DNA of 64,000 nucleotides from positions 30,269,052 to 30,333,051 of the forward strand of contig CM060183.1 of assembly GCA_030549335.1 (NCBI GenBank), read 5' to 3'. Below, one piece after another: positions 12,475-24,649 of the stretch. The DNA is from Pontederia crassipes (Eukaryota; Streptophyta; Magnoliopsida; Commelinales; Pontederiaceae). The stretch's first letter is position 1; the number at the start of each line of letters is the position of its first letter. The notes beneath the pieces were generated by a model that saw only the letters and a program-made list of their open reading frames with translations, had not been told where the DNA came from and did not search any database. The position numbers were made by a program, and so were the translations under genes.

Positions 12475-15235
12475 AATGTCATAAGTCTGAGTTTGTGATT
12501 CATCCGGGCAGCACTAAGATGTACAAGGATGTGCAAAGAACCTTCTGATGGAATGACATTAAACGAGAGATTGCCGAATATGTTTTCAAGTGTCTGATCT
12601 GCCAACAAGTAAAAGTTTCAGAAGCCTTATGGAAAGATCACATCTCTCGCTATTCCACAGTGGAAGTGGGAAAACATTTCTATGGATTTCATAACATGCC
12701 TACCCCATACCCAAAAGGGACATGATGCAATATGGGTAGTAATGGATCGGTTAACGAAGTCGGCACACTTCCTACCCATAAAGTCAAAACAATCAGTGCA
12801 GAGCCTTTTGGATCTATATATACATGAAATCATCAGACTTCATGGAATTTCTACTTCTATTGTATCAGACAGGGATTCAAGGTTCACAGCCAGATTCTAG
12901 AGAGGCTTACAAGACTCTTTTGGAACGAGGCTGAACTACAATACGACATTCCACCCACAAATGGACGGTCAGACTGAAAGGACCATCCAAACAGTTGAGG
13001 ATATGTTAAGAGCTTGTGCCCTTGACTGAAAGGGCAACTAGGATGATCACCTACCACTCATTGAGTTCACGTATAACAATAGTTATCATTCCGGCATTCG
13101 TATGGCTCCCTTTGCAGCCTTGTATGGGAGACCATGTCGTTCACCTGCATGCTGGAATGAGGTAGGTGAGAGGAAGATTTTGGATGCTAAGGAGCTGAAA
13201 CAAACAGAGGAATATTCAGTAAGGGTCGAGCTGATACAAGAAAGAATGAAGGCAGCACAAGCTCGACAAAAGTTCTATGCTGACAGGGGACGATGTGAAC
13301 AAAGCTTTCAGACGGGCGATCAAGTACTTCTGAAGGTTTTCCCAACCAAGAGAGTGATGAGGTTCAGTAAAAGAGGGAAGCTCAGCCCAAGATATGTCAC
13401 TACAAGAAACCGTCGGTAATCAGCCCAAAAACCGTCGGTAATACAATTACCGATGATTTTTCAGATGGAAATGATTCGTTGGAAAAACGCTCGTCACAAA
13501 TCAATTTGCGACAGTTGGAAAAAATTCGTCGGAAATATCGACAATTCTAACTGTCTGAAAAGTCCAGACCGACGGTTCCAACCGTCCGAAAAGTCCCGAC
13601 GGTTCCAACCGTCGAAAGTTTTTGATGGTCCTCGCAACCCGCCAAAACTTTCGACGATCACCATTCGCCAAAACTTTCGGTGGTCGTTGCAATCGTCGAT
13701 CTTTCGACGGTCGCAACCGTCGCAAAGAAATTTTTAAAAATAAAAAAATTAGCGGCCGGATCTGGCCACGGGGAAGTCGATACGGCCGCCCGCTGCCAGA
13801 TCCCGTGCGCAGGCAGCCGATCGTGCCACCCGCGGCCAGATCCTGTGCGCAAGCGGCCGATCATGCCGCCCGCGGCCAGATCCCGACCGCGGGGAGAGAG
13901 AGAGACGCCAACGAAGAGAGAGACGCCGGCGGGAGAGGATCGCCGACGGTCGACGCTTGACGTCCGACCAGAGACTTGCCGGCCGGGAGAGGGAGATGGA
14001 GAGGGAGAGGGGGAGAGAGAGAGGAGAGGAGGAATAGAGAGGAGAGGAGGAATTATAATAGAGGTATTATATATATATATAAGGGGAAAAGATGAGAGAA
14101 AGCGGGAAAAAGAAAAAAAGCGGGATAACGAAATTTTAATTACCGACAGCTCCGGCTGTCGAAAACGTAAATACTAATTATTTTTTAAGTTATCAATGGT
14201 TGCAACCGTCGAAAATATATTTTGTTATATATAATGTTTATTTTTTATTTTACCGATGATTTGAACCTTCGGTAATTATTACCGACGATTTGAACCTTCG
14301 GTAATTATTACCGTCGGTCAAAACCGTCGGTAATTGCGATGGTTTGGACCGTCGCTAGTTATATTAATAAAATACTCATCATATGATATTTTTATACATT
14401 ACCGACGGTTACGACCATCGGAAATTGTGACGGATTTTGCGACGGATGGATATCCGTCTGAAATATCAACGTTCCTAATCGTTAAAAATTTTAATAATAA
14501 TATAATTAATTACATAATTTAAGTTTTTATTTTCGACGGACATAACCGTCGAAAAATCTGTCGTAAATTGCGACGGATGGATATCCGTCAGAAATATCGA
14601 CGTTCCTAATCGTCAAAAAATAAAATAATAATATAACAAATTATATAAATTATTATTTTCCTTTCTGACGATCATAACCGTCAGAAAATTAGTCGCAAAT
14701 TGCGACGGATGGGTATCCGTCAGAAATATCAACGTTCCTAACCATCAAAAAATAAAATAATAATATAATAAATTACATAATCTATTATTTTTATTTTCGA
14801 CGGTTGTAACCGTCGAAAAATCCGTCGGAAATAGAACCATCGCAAATTGCGACGGATTTCAAACCATCAGAAATTACCCGTCGGAAAATGACAATTTTCT
14901 TGTAGTGTGTTGGTCCTTTTGAGGTACTTGAGCTGGTTGGAGAGGTGCTTGCAGGCTAGCATTACCTCTATCATATGGGCGAGTTCATAATATGTTCCAC
15001 GTCTCTTTGCTCCGAAAGTACAAACATGATGATGCAAATGTTATACGGTATGAAGAACCTAATATCAAATATCACCTGACCTATGAGGAGCAGCCCATCC
15101 AGATTCTAAAAATAAAGGTTCAACGTCACAATAACAAAGATGTACCATTGGTCAAGGTGGCTTGGAGCTATCACCGAGGTGACGAAGCAACCTGAGAGCT
15201 TGAGTCTGAGATGCGAAGGGAATTTCCTGCATTAT
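12475..15235 (+). pseudogene. Integrase and chromodomain-like tail of element 1, split by a CACTA insertion
   Basis: The HHCC zinc-binding region (HKSEFVIHPGS and CLICQQVK, about 12480-12610) is followed by the catalytic core: [24 protein letters not shown] and SIVSDRDSRF. The C-terminal region runs to [12 protein letters not shown] at 13397. The CACTA element lies here, and coding resumes at 14908 with GPFEVLEL, NMFHVSLLRKYKHDDANV and LVKVAWSYHRGDEAT, resembling the chromodomain tail of chromoviruses. Stops occur at several points. Confidence 0.9.
13398..14907. mobile_element. Non-autonomous CACTA DNA transposon, copy 2 (nested in element 1)
   Basis: It begins CACTACAAGAAAC and ends with TTTTCTTGTAGTG, the inverted CACTACAAGAAAA. 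It is flanked by TGT on both sides (13395-13397 and 14908-14910), a perfect 3-bp duplication. The same ACCGACGGTT-type subterminal repeats, GC-rich core and GA-rich stretch as in the 5075-6747 copy identify one family; this copy is about 160 bases shorter. No transposase frame is present. It inserted after the retrotransposon and is therefore younger than the host element. Confidence 0.94.
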
Positions 15236-15278
15236 TTGGTAAGTCCTGACTTCGTACTGAATTTGATGACGAATTTTA

Positions 15279-15295
15279 TTTTAAGGGGTTTATGA
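15279..15295 (+). other. Polypurine-tract region of element 1
   Basis: A short purine-rich stretch (AAGGGG within TTTTAAGGGGTTTATGA) sits directly before the right LTR, where plus-strand DNA synthesis would start. It is weaker than a classic polypurine tract. Confidence 0.5.
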
Positions 15296-17098
15296 TGTAA
15301 CGCCCGAGATTTAATTGGGGAAAAGAAAAGAAATAAAAGGAAAAGAAAAGGAAGATAAAACAAATAAGGAAAAGATAAAATCTGAAAATAGATTTTAAGA
15401 AGAGTTGGTTTCCAACCAAACTCAAACTTCTCCCCTATAAATAAGAGGTCAGATCAAATGAAAATCCCATTTTCGTTTTCTCACGAAGCCGGCCCAAATT
15501 TCTCCTCTTACGTGCGCCCTTCTCGTTCTTTCTTGTCCCTGACGATCGTCGTCATACAGGAGGTCAACCAGATGAATCAAATGACGCCGGACGTGCATCT
15601 GGACAGAGAGGAGTGAGCAGAGGAAGAGGAAGAAAAGGACAACAGTAAAGTTTCTTGGACAGAAACTTCGAGATATGGAACTAAAATAGATTCGTGATAG
15701 AATCTTGATTTTAGACTTGAAGCATGTTCTAAGTAGTTCCTGGTTAATACCTGATGTTCTATGATATTAAATTATGCCGACCATCGCCGAAAAAGATGAA
15801 CGGAACGTGAACTGCGCGTCCGCGCAGTTTCTGCGAAAGATGAACTCGGCCCAAGCAGGTCCTTCGCCGAACCGAGTTCGGAGGAACTCGGCCCGGATTT
15901 GCCATTGCCGATGCTCGCCGAGCTCTGCAAACGGACGAACTCGGTCCGGGTTGAAGACGATCCGGATCGAATTCTACGTACTCAGAATAGTCGGGCACGA
16001 CGGCCACCCCGACTCGACGATGAACCGACCCGGCCCGGGTGTAACCCGAACTTGGCCCGGGCTCCTCTCTGATTTTCCCGAAGATGACCTTAAACTCGAC
16101 CCGAGTTTTCTCCTACTCGGCTCGGGTTCCGACATTGATTAAATCAATTCTATGATGTTCGGACCCCTGATTATGTTTCTATTTTAGATCTTAATGATGA
16201 TGATGATTATTACACTTGTGCCTCTGATTTACTTTCCATGATCATGTCTTTTATCCTGATTTAAAGTTCTTATCAATATATGATTTGTTTAATTAAAAGA
16301 TGCAAGATAAAATATGTAAATCGTTAAATGGAGAACTCTTTTATGATGGGCGATCAGGTTATGGCTGTCTTCGGATAGTTATGGGCTGGTTCTGTCAGTT
16401 ATGATGATGATGGACGGATTGAGACATGCCTCCCCGTGGGTTGAAATATACCCCCAATAAGTCAAAGATGATAATAAGATGAACACATATGAATAAAGAA
16501 TCTTTCTTATGATGCTTGACTTATGCCTTCCTTATGATGACTCTATGTGATCACTTATTCATATGTCATCTTACATGTTTTCACTTTCATATTACGATCA
16601 TGATTTACTTTCCTATCAGATGATGATGTTATTTTATGATGTTCACTTTATTATTCATGTTTAGTATCATGATCTTATGACGTTATTTATCTTACTTCCA
16701 TACTGAGTTATAAAACTCATAGGGAGGTTCTCCCTTGCATGTTCTTAAATGCAGGCCAATGTCAGAACGATAAAGGTGGTCAACGGTGACAAATTGAGCT
16801 CGTAGGTGGCTGCACATGATTATCGAGCCCTTTAGATGATGATAGTTTTTTCCTTTCTTTTTATTACTTGATGTATTAGCTTTCCTTTGGACTCCTATGA
16901 AGTCAGTTATCAATCTTTCGCATTTCATGATGTTACTCTCTTTATTCTTAATGATAATTTAATTATTTCGTATTTATCATTATTGAGTTGACCAGTCAAA
17001 ATCATCTTTTCAGTCAACATGATGTACACGTAAGGATGACCCGTAACGTCCTTGAAGCGTATTCTGTCACGTGACGGGGTGCGATTTAGGACATTACA
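15296..17098 (+). repeat. Right LTR of Ty3/gypsy element 1
   Basis: It matches the left LTR from TGTAACGCCC to TTACA, with its own TATA box (CTATAAATAAG) at about 15435. It is about 86 bases shorter, with indels in the GC-rich patch and a variable GATGATG region. Divergence from the left copy indicates an old insertion. Confidence 0.93.
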
Positions 17099-20000
17099 AG
17101 AATATAGTGTGCACTAGCTCCCCGTTTGGTTATGGGATAAAGTGCAGAATATTTCGATATTAAGAATATAATTAAACGTGACACATAATAGGACTATATC
17201 AGTCAAACATAAAAAATCACCAAACCACATTAAAAAATGTGAAATTATCAATTTTATCCCTTGAAAAAGAATAAATGTATTCTTCTAAAACAAAAGAATA
17301 TAATTATTCTTCATTTTATAAAATTTCAACCATATTTTATTTTTAAAAAATTCAGTCATATATTATTATATAAATATTTTTTTATTATGATATTGAACAC
17401 CACTTATGCATCATATAATATTTTAAATATAAAATATTAGATTTTAAAAAATTATTCTCTTCAAACCAAATGGTAGGTATTTTTTTTAAAATACGATACT
17501 CTTCTATTTTATTCTCCTCAATTTTATCGTGCAAGTTAATACTAAAAAAACATAAATAAAAAATCAGATGAATTCGAAGTTGAACAAATGGTGTATTGAA
17601 AACCCAACGGCCCCGGCCCAGTTAGTTCTGGAGTACCAGTTAGTTCTGGAGTAGATATGTAGGTGTGGTTGCTTTCACTGCACATATGTAAGCATATTCA
17701 AGTTTTTTTAAACTTTATATATATATATTTATATTTATCATTAGCATAACGAAAACTGTTTACAAATAATGTATTAAAATTTATATAAAAAATGTAATTC
17801 AAAGAAAAAAGAAAAAAATAGTCTGTTATATAAAAAAAAGGTACTACAATTCCCCATGTCAGGTGTTCATCATTGTTTTCAAACAATTCTTCTATACTCT
17901 TGTGCCCATATTAATAATATGGGTGCAAATATAAGTACCCAAATTCTATATAACATAGAGATTATAGTACCAAGTTTTTATACAAAACTTCTATTGTTGC
18001 AATTGATTGTGCCTCAAGCTGCTATTTATGTGTTTTTTTTTCTTTTGCTCCGTTTTTTTATGCTAATTAAGGTAGGTCGAATTCCTCTTCGTACTTCAGT
18101 TTTATATTTTTCCGATAAATAGTTACTACGTATACTTTTTGTGTGTAAGGATTTATAACATGCTTAAGCCCCAAGTGGAGACACCTTTATATTTCCTTTG
18201 GGGCTCTCAAAGTTTCATAGTATTCACTATTCATCCTAAGCGAGCTCGTGATAACAATTTTTTCCTAAATATGAATTATATAACCTGCACCCTTTACAGA
18301 AGAATGGGAATTGACCATACATATATTCAAAGGGAACAATGAGAGAATTAAATCTATTTTTTTTACTAACCCTCTCTCGGTTTTTAGAATGCAACGTGTA
18401 TTGTTTAATTCACATGACATTATTGAGTGCATTAGTCGCATGTTAAAAGATCGGTCTATCATATCAAGCTCAATTAATATAATATAAGTTACTTCAGATT
18501 GTGTATCTAACAATGTAAGACGAAATTTATAATAGAAACATTTTTACATTCACTGATATTCAAAATTTGAAACATTAGTTAAACGAAAAAAGAAGTTGCT
18601 TATCACTCCACCGCTGCCCTTATGAAATTGGTTCTTGAATGAATGGTCCAAGTGCTCACTCATCTTCATGGACCCAATGACCATGCGACCATGTGCTCCT
18701 AAAAGAAAATTGACAGTCAAAAGATTGATATGGAAGAGTGTCCAAAGCTCGTAGGCGATGGAGAACGAGAAGAACAGGTGAGAGCTACTCATAAAGGTGA
18801 TAGCCCGTAAGTAATTCTAGTTGACCCATAAGTAATAAATTTTTTTTTTTTGCTTTGACATCATCATGTTCAAAGAAAGACACACACACGAAAGAGAAAA
18901 TAGAATTAATCAAGCCAATAAAATTCTCAGATAGATTACTATGGAGTAATCCAAATAGATTAACAATTATTTAATTTTAAATTCTCAAAGTATGTCATTA
19001 TTATCACATTGGAGTTAAGGACTACGTGGGATAAAAAATGACTCATACATATGAATTACTGTGAATCATCATTTGACAGTCCATAAATAAACACTCTTAA
19101 GATATTTACAAATACATGTTTATTTGAGAGTAATATCATGGTCCTTATTCCCTATCACCATTTGGTAACAGTTGAGTGTGGATAATTTTAATTCTTATGT
19201 TAAGAGAATCGCTAGGGAGACATTTAACAATGAGGATCGGACAAGATGAAGATTTTGAATGCCAACTCCGGACAATGTCCTAGTTGAAGAAATGCAAGTC
19301 GGCATGTTGCCTATAAAAGACAATACATAGAAAGCCTCTTGAGAATTTTTCAAGCGAGTCAATATAATGCTTCTAGAAATACCTTCATAATACAAAGCAA
19401 TTAGAAAGTTATAAAAAAGCAATTAGTGTTGGTTACTTTGAGTTTGATCATGTTAATTCATATAAATAAAATCAATCTTTTAATAAGTGTCAAAATATAC
19501 TACATCGTTCTTTAAAACTCTTTAATTCAATGACTAAAAATAATAATATGATAAAAGGCATCTAAATACTCTAAATTATGTAAATTATTCACATAATCCA
19601 ATTGCAGTAGAGATATTTAGATATTCTAATAAATTGCGATCAGTATAGAATTTATTCCATTATGAATTTCTTGTTCATTATTATTAAATTTGGACAATTG
19701 TAACATAACTTCATTTTAAATTTGGACAAAATAAACTGAAATCATATGCATTGATCCTAATCAAAGAAACACTTACTCCCACAAATTAAAACTAGGGTAA
19801 AGGAAATATGGACAGAAACTACTTACTTTTTTTGTTTTCTTAGCATGGCAAATTGCTGAACTCAATAATGCATGGGCTATTTAAATTGATAATGATTAAT
19901 TTGAAAAGAAAAAAAAAAGACAAGCCTAGAGAGAGGACGAGTTCTCATCCTCCATATGTCGATCACCTCTGCGACATGGAGCTGGATTGAGGAGGATTGT

Positions 20001-20649
20001 GGAGAGGACAAGCGGGCACCCCTAGCAGAAAGATACCACTTAAGAACTCATCTGATCGTCGATGGAGTTCGTTTAGTTGCAGTTCACAAAAGCGGCAGAG
20101 AGTGATGGCGCGGAGGAGGGAGTAGTCGGAGGCCCTGCAAACGCCTAAGTCAACCTTTGAGGCTGCGCTCATTAAGGTGAGCAGGTCAAATCAAAGATAA
20201 AAAAAAGCAAGAGCTGTCCTTAAAAAAAGATCCCAAATCTGAAAGATTTGGTGCCGCATGTGGATTAAGAAAAAAACCCCAGAAAGTTCCTAAAAATGTT
20301 TTGAATCAAAGATCAATAGAGAAAGCAAGGACTTCAACTAAAAAAACATCCTACTCTCATTACTTCAAAACATATGAAAGCAAGAACTCCAATCCAAATT
20401 ACATATTTAGGATTTGAAGGTCTGCAGTAGAGGACACGAGTTGAGGAGATGATGCAGTCGTCGATGGGCATTGAGCGAGGAAAATTGCAAATGATCACCA
20501 GTAGAGAGAAGGCAGCGGAGCGTACAATATCAATGAGGAGTGGAAGGAAAAAACTTACATAATATGCAAAATCTCAAATAGGTAGCATCATATTTAAATA
20601 GGATCATATTTACATCAACAGTTTAAATCTACCGTCGGATTAAATCATA
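17099..20649. other. AT-rich intergenic DNA, no gene seen
   Basis: Short frames are scattered and lack recognisable domains. A small hairpin (GCCCCAA ... TTTGGGGC) occurs around 18170-18210. A more GC-rich stretch at about 19920-20170 has no identifiable product. Confidence 0.5.
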
Positions 20650-21080
20650 TTTACTCACAAGCCTCTATGCATGCAGGGAGCCGGCGTACACCGCCAGCGA
20701 CCACAGGGGTCGCCGGCGGCGCCCTGCTCGTGCGCAGGGGCCTTAGATGACCCCTGCCATCGTTGGAAGGGTCCATCCAGGCCCCTGCACACCCCTGCGT
20801 GTGCAGGGAGCCGACGTGCACACAAAGCATCATCAACTACCGTAGGGGCGGGCGCCCTCCTTGTGCGCAAGGGCCTTAGATGACCCTGCTAGCGATGGCA
20901 GGGGTCGCCAGCGGGCGTCCTGGTCATGCGCAGGGGCCTTAGATGACCCCTGTCGACGATGGCAGGGGTCGCTGGCTGGCCCCTGTGCGCGCATGGGCAA
21001 CCAGCGACCCCTGCCATGCTAGCAGGATTCGTCTCAGGCCCCTATGTGTCCAGGGAGTCGGGGCGCACGCCGGCGACCAC
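20650..21080. repeat. GC-rich imperfect tandem repeat, left part
   Basis: Repeated words GCGCAGGGGCCTTAGATGACC recur at about 20733, 20866 (one variant) and 20929, interspersed with direct and inverted forms of GGCAGGGGTCGC / GCGACCCCTGCC. The tract stands out from AT-rich surroundings and continues at 30368 after retrotransposon 2, which split it. Confidence 0.8.
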
Positions 21081-23031
21081 TGTAACGCCTCCAAAATCGC
21101 GCCTCCTGCCACGTAGGCGGTCGGCTTGACTCCAGGGGCGCTACACTATCTACTGCTCTACTGACCTTGACCATTCAACAAAACGACTTACGTGGCACTA
21201 ATAAAATAATAATAAACCTAATAGAAAACCTTAATTGCGGAAGAAGGATCAAAATGTCATGAAGAACCTTAATGCGGAAATCCATAGTGTCTCATATTAT
21301 ATAAAAATATGCGGAAGTTCATGATGTCTTGTAATATAAAAAATGTGCGGAAGAAAAACGTGATGTCTCTGAACAATAAAGATAAGTAAACATATATGAA
21401 ATAAAGAAGCTCGGAACGGAATATTAGTCATGTGCAGCATTTTCCAAGCTCTACGTCCTCCATCACCCCATTCTCACTTGCAAAATCCCAATGCAGGGGA
21501 ATAGAATACCCATGAGCGAGATTGCCCAGTACCATAGCAATAGACGTGAAATAAGAATTAGTGATGATAAGGAAATCAATGTATGAATCTTTAATCATAT
21601 CAATACTCTGTTCTCTGCTTTACATTACTCTGCTTTATTTTACAGTACTTTGCTTTACATTACTCTGATGTACTATACAGTACTTTGTTTTACATTACTC
21701 TGTTGTATATTGCTTTACTTTACATTGCCTTGTTTTTCAATACTCTGCTTTGCTTTACTTTACATTACTCTGTTGTGAGTTGTACTACGTCTTTTACATT
21801 ACTAAATTATCCTTAGAGTTGGTTGTCCTATGCGAGCTCGACTTTATTAGGTTGGGATGCCAGAGGTGCCTCTCTGATTCACTGATGTCAGTAAGCCCGT
21901 AAACGGAAAAGAGGGTGGGTGTTACAGCCTCACCCCAGTTCGGAAGGTAGGGAGAAGAATTCCTACAATCCAGGAACAGTGATCGATTACAAAACCTTGT
22001 AGGTTCGCTGTCTCCTCAGCTAGCTACCTGTCCCTCTGACATAATACTTTAATCTTTAAAGGAAGATGTGTGACCATAGCATCACCCTTCAATTCGATAT
22101 ATCGGTGGGAGAACACATGAAATCTCAGGAATAATGGGCATCTAAGCCAATAGCTTCGTTGTCCTCTCAGCTAACTACCTATCCCCCATTGCTTTAACTT
22201 TGAACTTTGCTTTAACTTTAGGGACGACACATAGCAATCCCGCTTCTTTGTCTTTACTTTAATCATCTTTAGTTATTATGAAATCTATGGTTTGGGGTCC
22301 ACTGAAAATCTATGTTTGTACAATAAGACTCAGCCAGTGTAGGTGAACTGGTCAGAGTCATAATTAAGATTAGGAGTGGATCGGTCCGATTAAATTTTGA
22401 TTATTGGGTCTCTGTCGGACCGGTCGACGGATAAGGAAGAATCCTCATGTATAATTACATAGACCGGTCGACCGTTTAATTAAATCGGTTGATCGGTCTT
22501 TGCGGTAAAACAGAGCCCCCGGATTTCTTCATGAATTCCGACAGCCGTCCGGCCGTCGATTGACACCGACATTAATATATAAAAATAGGAAATAACTTGA
22601 GGATTATAATGAATTAACTATACGCATCAACAGATCCTTAATTCTTCGTCTATGAGATTAAAATGCTAAGGGTACCTTTTTCATCGGAAATTGGGTTCGT
22701 CGGATCACCGCTCGTCGTCCGTTGATCGCCGGACATTCGCCGTCACCTGAAAGGATTTGCCTCTGTCCTGCCGCTCGCGTACGTCAGTCGCCGAACGAGA
22801 AGGAGAAGAAAAAGACAAGAAGAAAGAAAGAGAGAGAGAGAGAGAGAACGAGAGAGTGAGAGAGAGAATGAGAGAGTGGGGGAGAGAACGAGAGAGTGGG
22901 GGAGAAGGTGGCCCCCTCCCCCCACTTTTATACTCCCCCGGCCGACCTTTGGTCGGCTGGGGGAGATGAAACGAATGGTCATTTGACCGTTCGTTTCATC
23001 TTCTTTTTTTTCATGTATACGAGGCGTCACA
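21081..23031 (-). repeat. 3' LTR of element 2
   Basis: In sense orientation it runs TGTGACGCC ... GGCGTTACA. On the minus strand a TATAAAA box (22927-22933) is preceded by two palindromes (22935-22963 and 22965-23000), forming a compact U3 promoter. GA-rich sequence lies just downstream in sense. It aligns with 28432-30367 with scattered substitutions and a small GA-tract indel. Confidence 0.93.
22927..23000 (-). promoter_or_regulatory. LTR core promoter with paired palindromes (element 2)
   Basis: Reading the minus strand, a 36-base palindrome (arms GATGAAACGAA / TTCGTTTCATC) and a 29-base palindrome (CCCCCAGCCGACC / GGTCGGCCGGGGG) lie directly before GAGTATAAAAG. The same arrangement recurs in the other LTR (about 30261-30337). 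This looks like a U3 promoter; any factor binding is inferred. Confidence 0.6.
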
Positions 23032-23049
23032 TTATTACCCTCTAAAAAG
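23032..23049 (-). other. Polypurine-tract region of element 2
   Basis: On the minus strand, CTTTTTAGAGGGTAATAA directly precedes the 3' LTR. The AGAGGG core is the likely plus-strand primer. Confidence 0.55.
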
Positions 23050-23059
23050 AAAATTCGTC

Positions 23060-24500
23060 CTCGAATTTGGCTCAGAGTTAAGGCTTACCAAAAAGTTCAG
23101 GGAACTTCTCTCGCATTTCGGACTCTACTTCCCACGTTGCTTCTTTTCCTTAGTGATGCTTCCATGCTACCCTGACCAGTGCTACTCTCTTCTTCCCTTG
23201 TTGATGTTCTTGGTATTCCAGTATCTTCGTGGGTCGTTCCTCATACGTCATATCCTCTTTGAGGTTTGGTTCCTCAATTTGGATCACGTTGGCGTAGTCG
23301 TGCTTGTACATTCAAAGCAGGGAGACATGAAAGACGTTGTGTACTCTTGAGTAGGCTGGAGGTAGGGCCAACCTGCATGCTGAATCTCCAACCATGTCTA
23401 ATATTTCAAGCGGGCTCACAGACTTTGTGCTCAATTTTCCCCGTTTGCTGAAACGCATCACTCCTTTGGTGGGGGAGACTTTGAGCATAACTCGGTCACC
23501 TGCCTTGAACTTATGTTCTCGGCGCTTCTTATCTGCGTAGGCCTTCTGACGATTTTGAGCAGACTTCATTCTTTTCTTTATCAATTCTACTCTGTCTGTG
23601 TACTCCTGTGTCTGCTTCTGTAGTTCTGCACTCAAAATCTTCCTTTCACCAACTTCGCCCCAACATGCCGGAGAGCGACACGGGCGACCATACAATGCTT
23701 CAAAGGGAGACATCTCTATGCTAGCATGGAAACTATTATTGTAGGAAAACTCTATGAGAGGAAGGTACTTGTCCCAACCATCGTGCCAATCCAGAGCGCA
23801 TGCTCTCAGCATATCCTCCAATGTCTGGATTGTTCTCTCTGATTGGCCGTCTGTCTGAGGATGAAAGGCGGTGCTGTACCGAATCCTTGTTCCAAAGACA
23901 TTTTGAAGACTCTTCCAGAACCTCGATGTGAACCTGGGATCTCTATCAGACACAATGGCTGATGGAATTCCGTGTAGCCTGACAATCTCTTGCACATATA
24001 AATCCATGAGGCTCTCAAGAGATTGTTTCACCTTAATGGGCAGGAAGTGAGCCGATTTAGTAAGTCGGTCCACTATAACCCAAATGACATTATGTACTTT
24101 CAGGGTACGAGGTAAGCCCGTGATAAAATCCATTGATATCTCTTCCCACTTTCACTGTGGGATCCACAGACTCTTCAAGGTTCCTTATGGTTTCTGGTGT
24201 TCCACATTGACTTGTTGGCATACTATGCATTTGGAGACATACTCGGCTATCTCCTTCTTCATGTCTGGCCATCAGAAACTTCTCTGAACATTCTTGTACA
24301 TCTTTATACTCCCCGGGTGGATGGCAAACTCGGATTTGTGACATTCGTCTAGTACTTCTCTTCGGAGTTCGGGGTTGTTAGGTACCCACAAACGATCATG
24401 GTACCTTATGACACCATCCGAAGAGACTTTGAAATTTGTTATTTTCATACTTATTTTTATCATCATACTTTGATACTCTACGTTTTCTACTTGAGCTTCT
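23060..24500 (-). pseudogene. Integrase and chromodomain-like tail of element 2
   Basis: The zinc-binding part is seen at HKSEFAIHPGSIKMYKNVQ (about 24280-24345). The core has [42 protein letters not shown] and a Glu-containing [15 protein letters not shown], so D, D and E are retained. The long open part is 24133-23312 (about 274 codons) ending NVFHVSLL. A stop then separates the tail, where LVRVAWKHH, a stop, then GKEATWEVESEMREKFPEL resemble a chromodomain. It would insert cDNA into chromatin. Confidence 0.9.
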
Positions 24501-24649
24501 ATGATCCTTCCTGTCATATTCGGCACTATTCCCTGCATCATCGTTAGTGATCCATCATGCTTCACTATCAACGTCCATTTGAACAGTTCTTCCATAAGCT
24601 CGAACCGTCGTAGACGCATATAGGCCAAGGATCCTTCCCATTTTTTGCT

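Larger units (their letters stand above)
7047..17098 (+). mobile_element. Ty3/gypsy LTR retrotransposon (Tekay/Del-like chromovirus), degenerate, with nested CACTA
   Basis: Two related LTRs (7047-8935 and 15296-17098) begin TGTAACGCCC and end TTACA. Next to the left LTR is an initiator-Met-tRNA primer site. The order of coding domains is gag, zinc knuckle, protease, reverse transcriptase, RNase H, integrase and a chromodomain-like tail, which is Ty3/gypsy order. The flanking 5-mers AAAAT (7042-7046) and AGAAT (17099-17103) agree at 4 of 5 bases, consistent with an aged target duplication. Many stops and frameshifts show it is inactive. A CACTA element (13398-14907) interrupts the integrase end; removing it and one TGT restores the usual KLSPRYVGPFE junction. 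Clade placement rests on the MPPRR gag start, the iMet primer site and the chromodomain-like tail, and is an inference. Confidence 0.95.

Noticed and set aside
17100..17560. Possible MITE starting CCCCGTTTGGTT
   Set aside because: A short inverse match (ACCAAATGG) near 17470 is too weak, and no target duplication was found.
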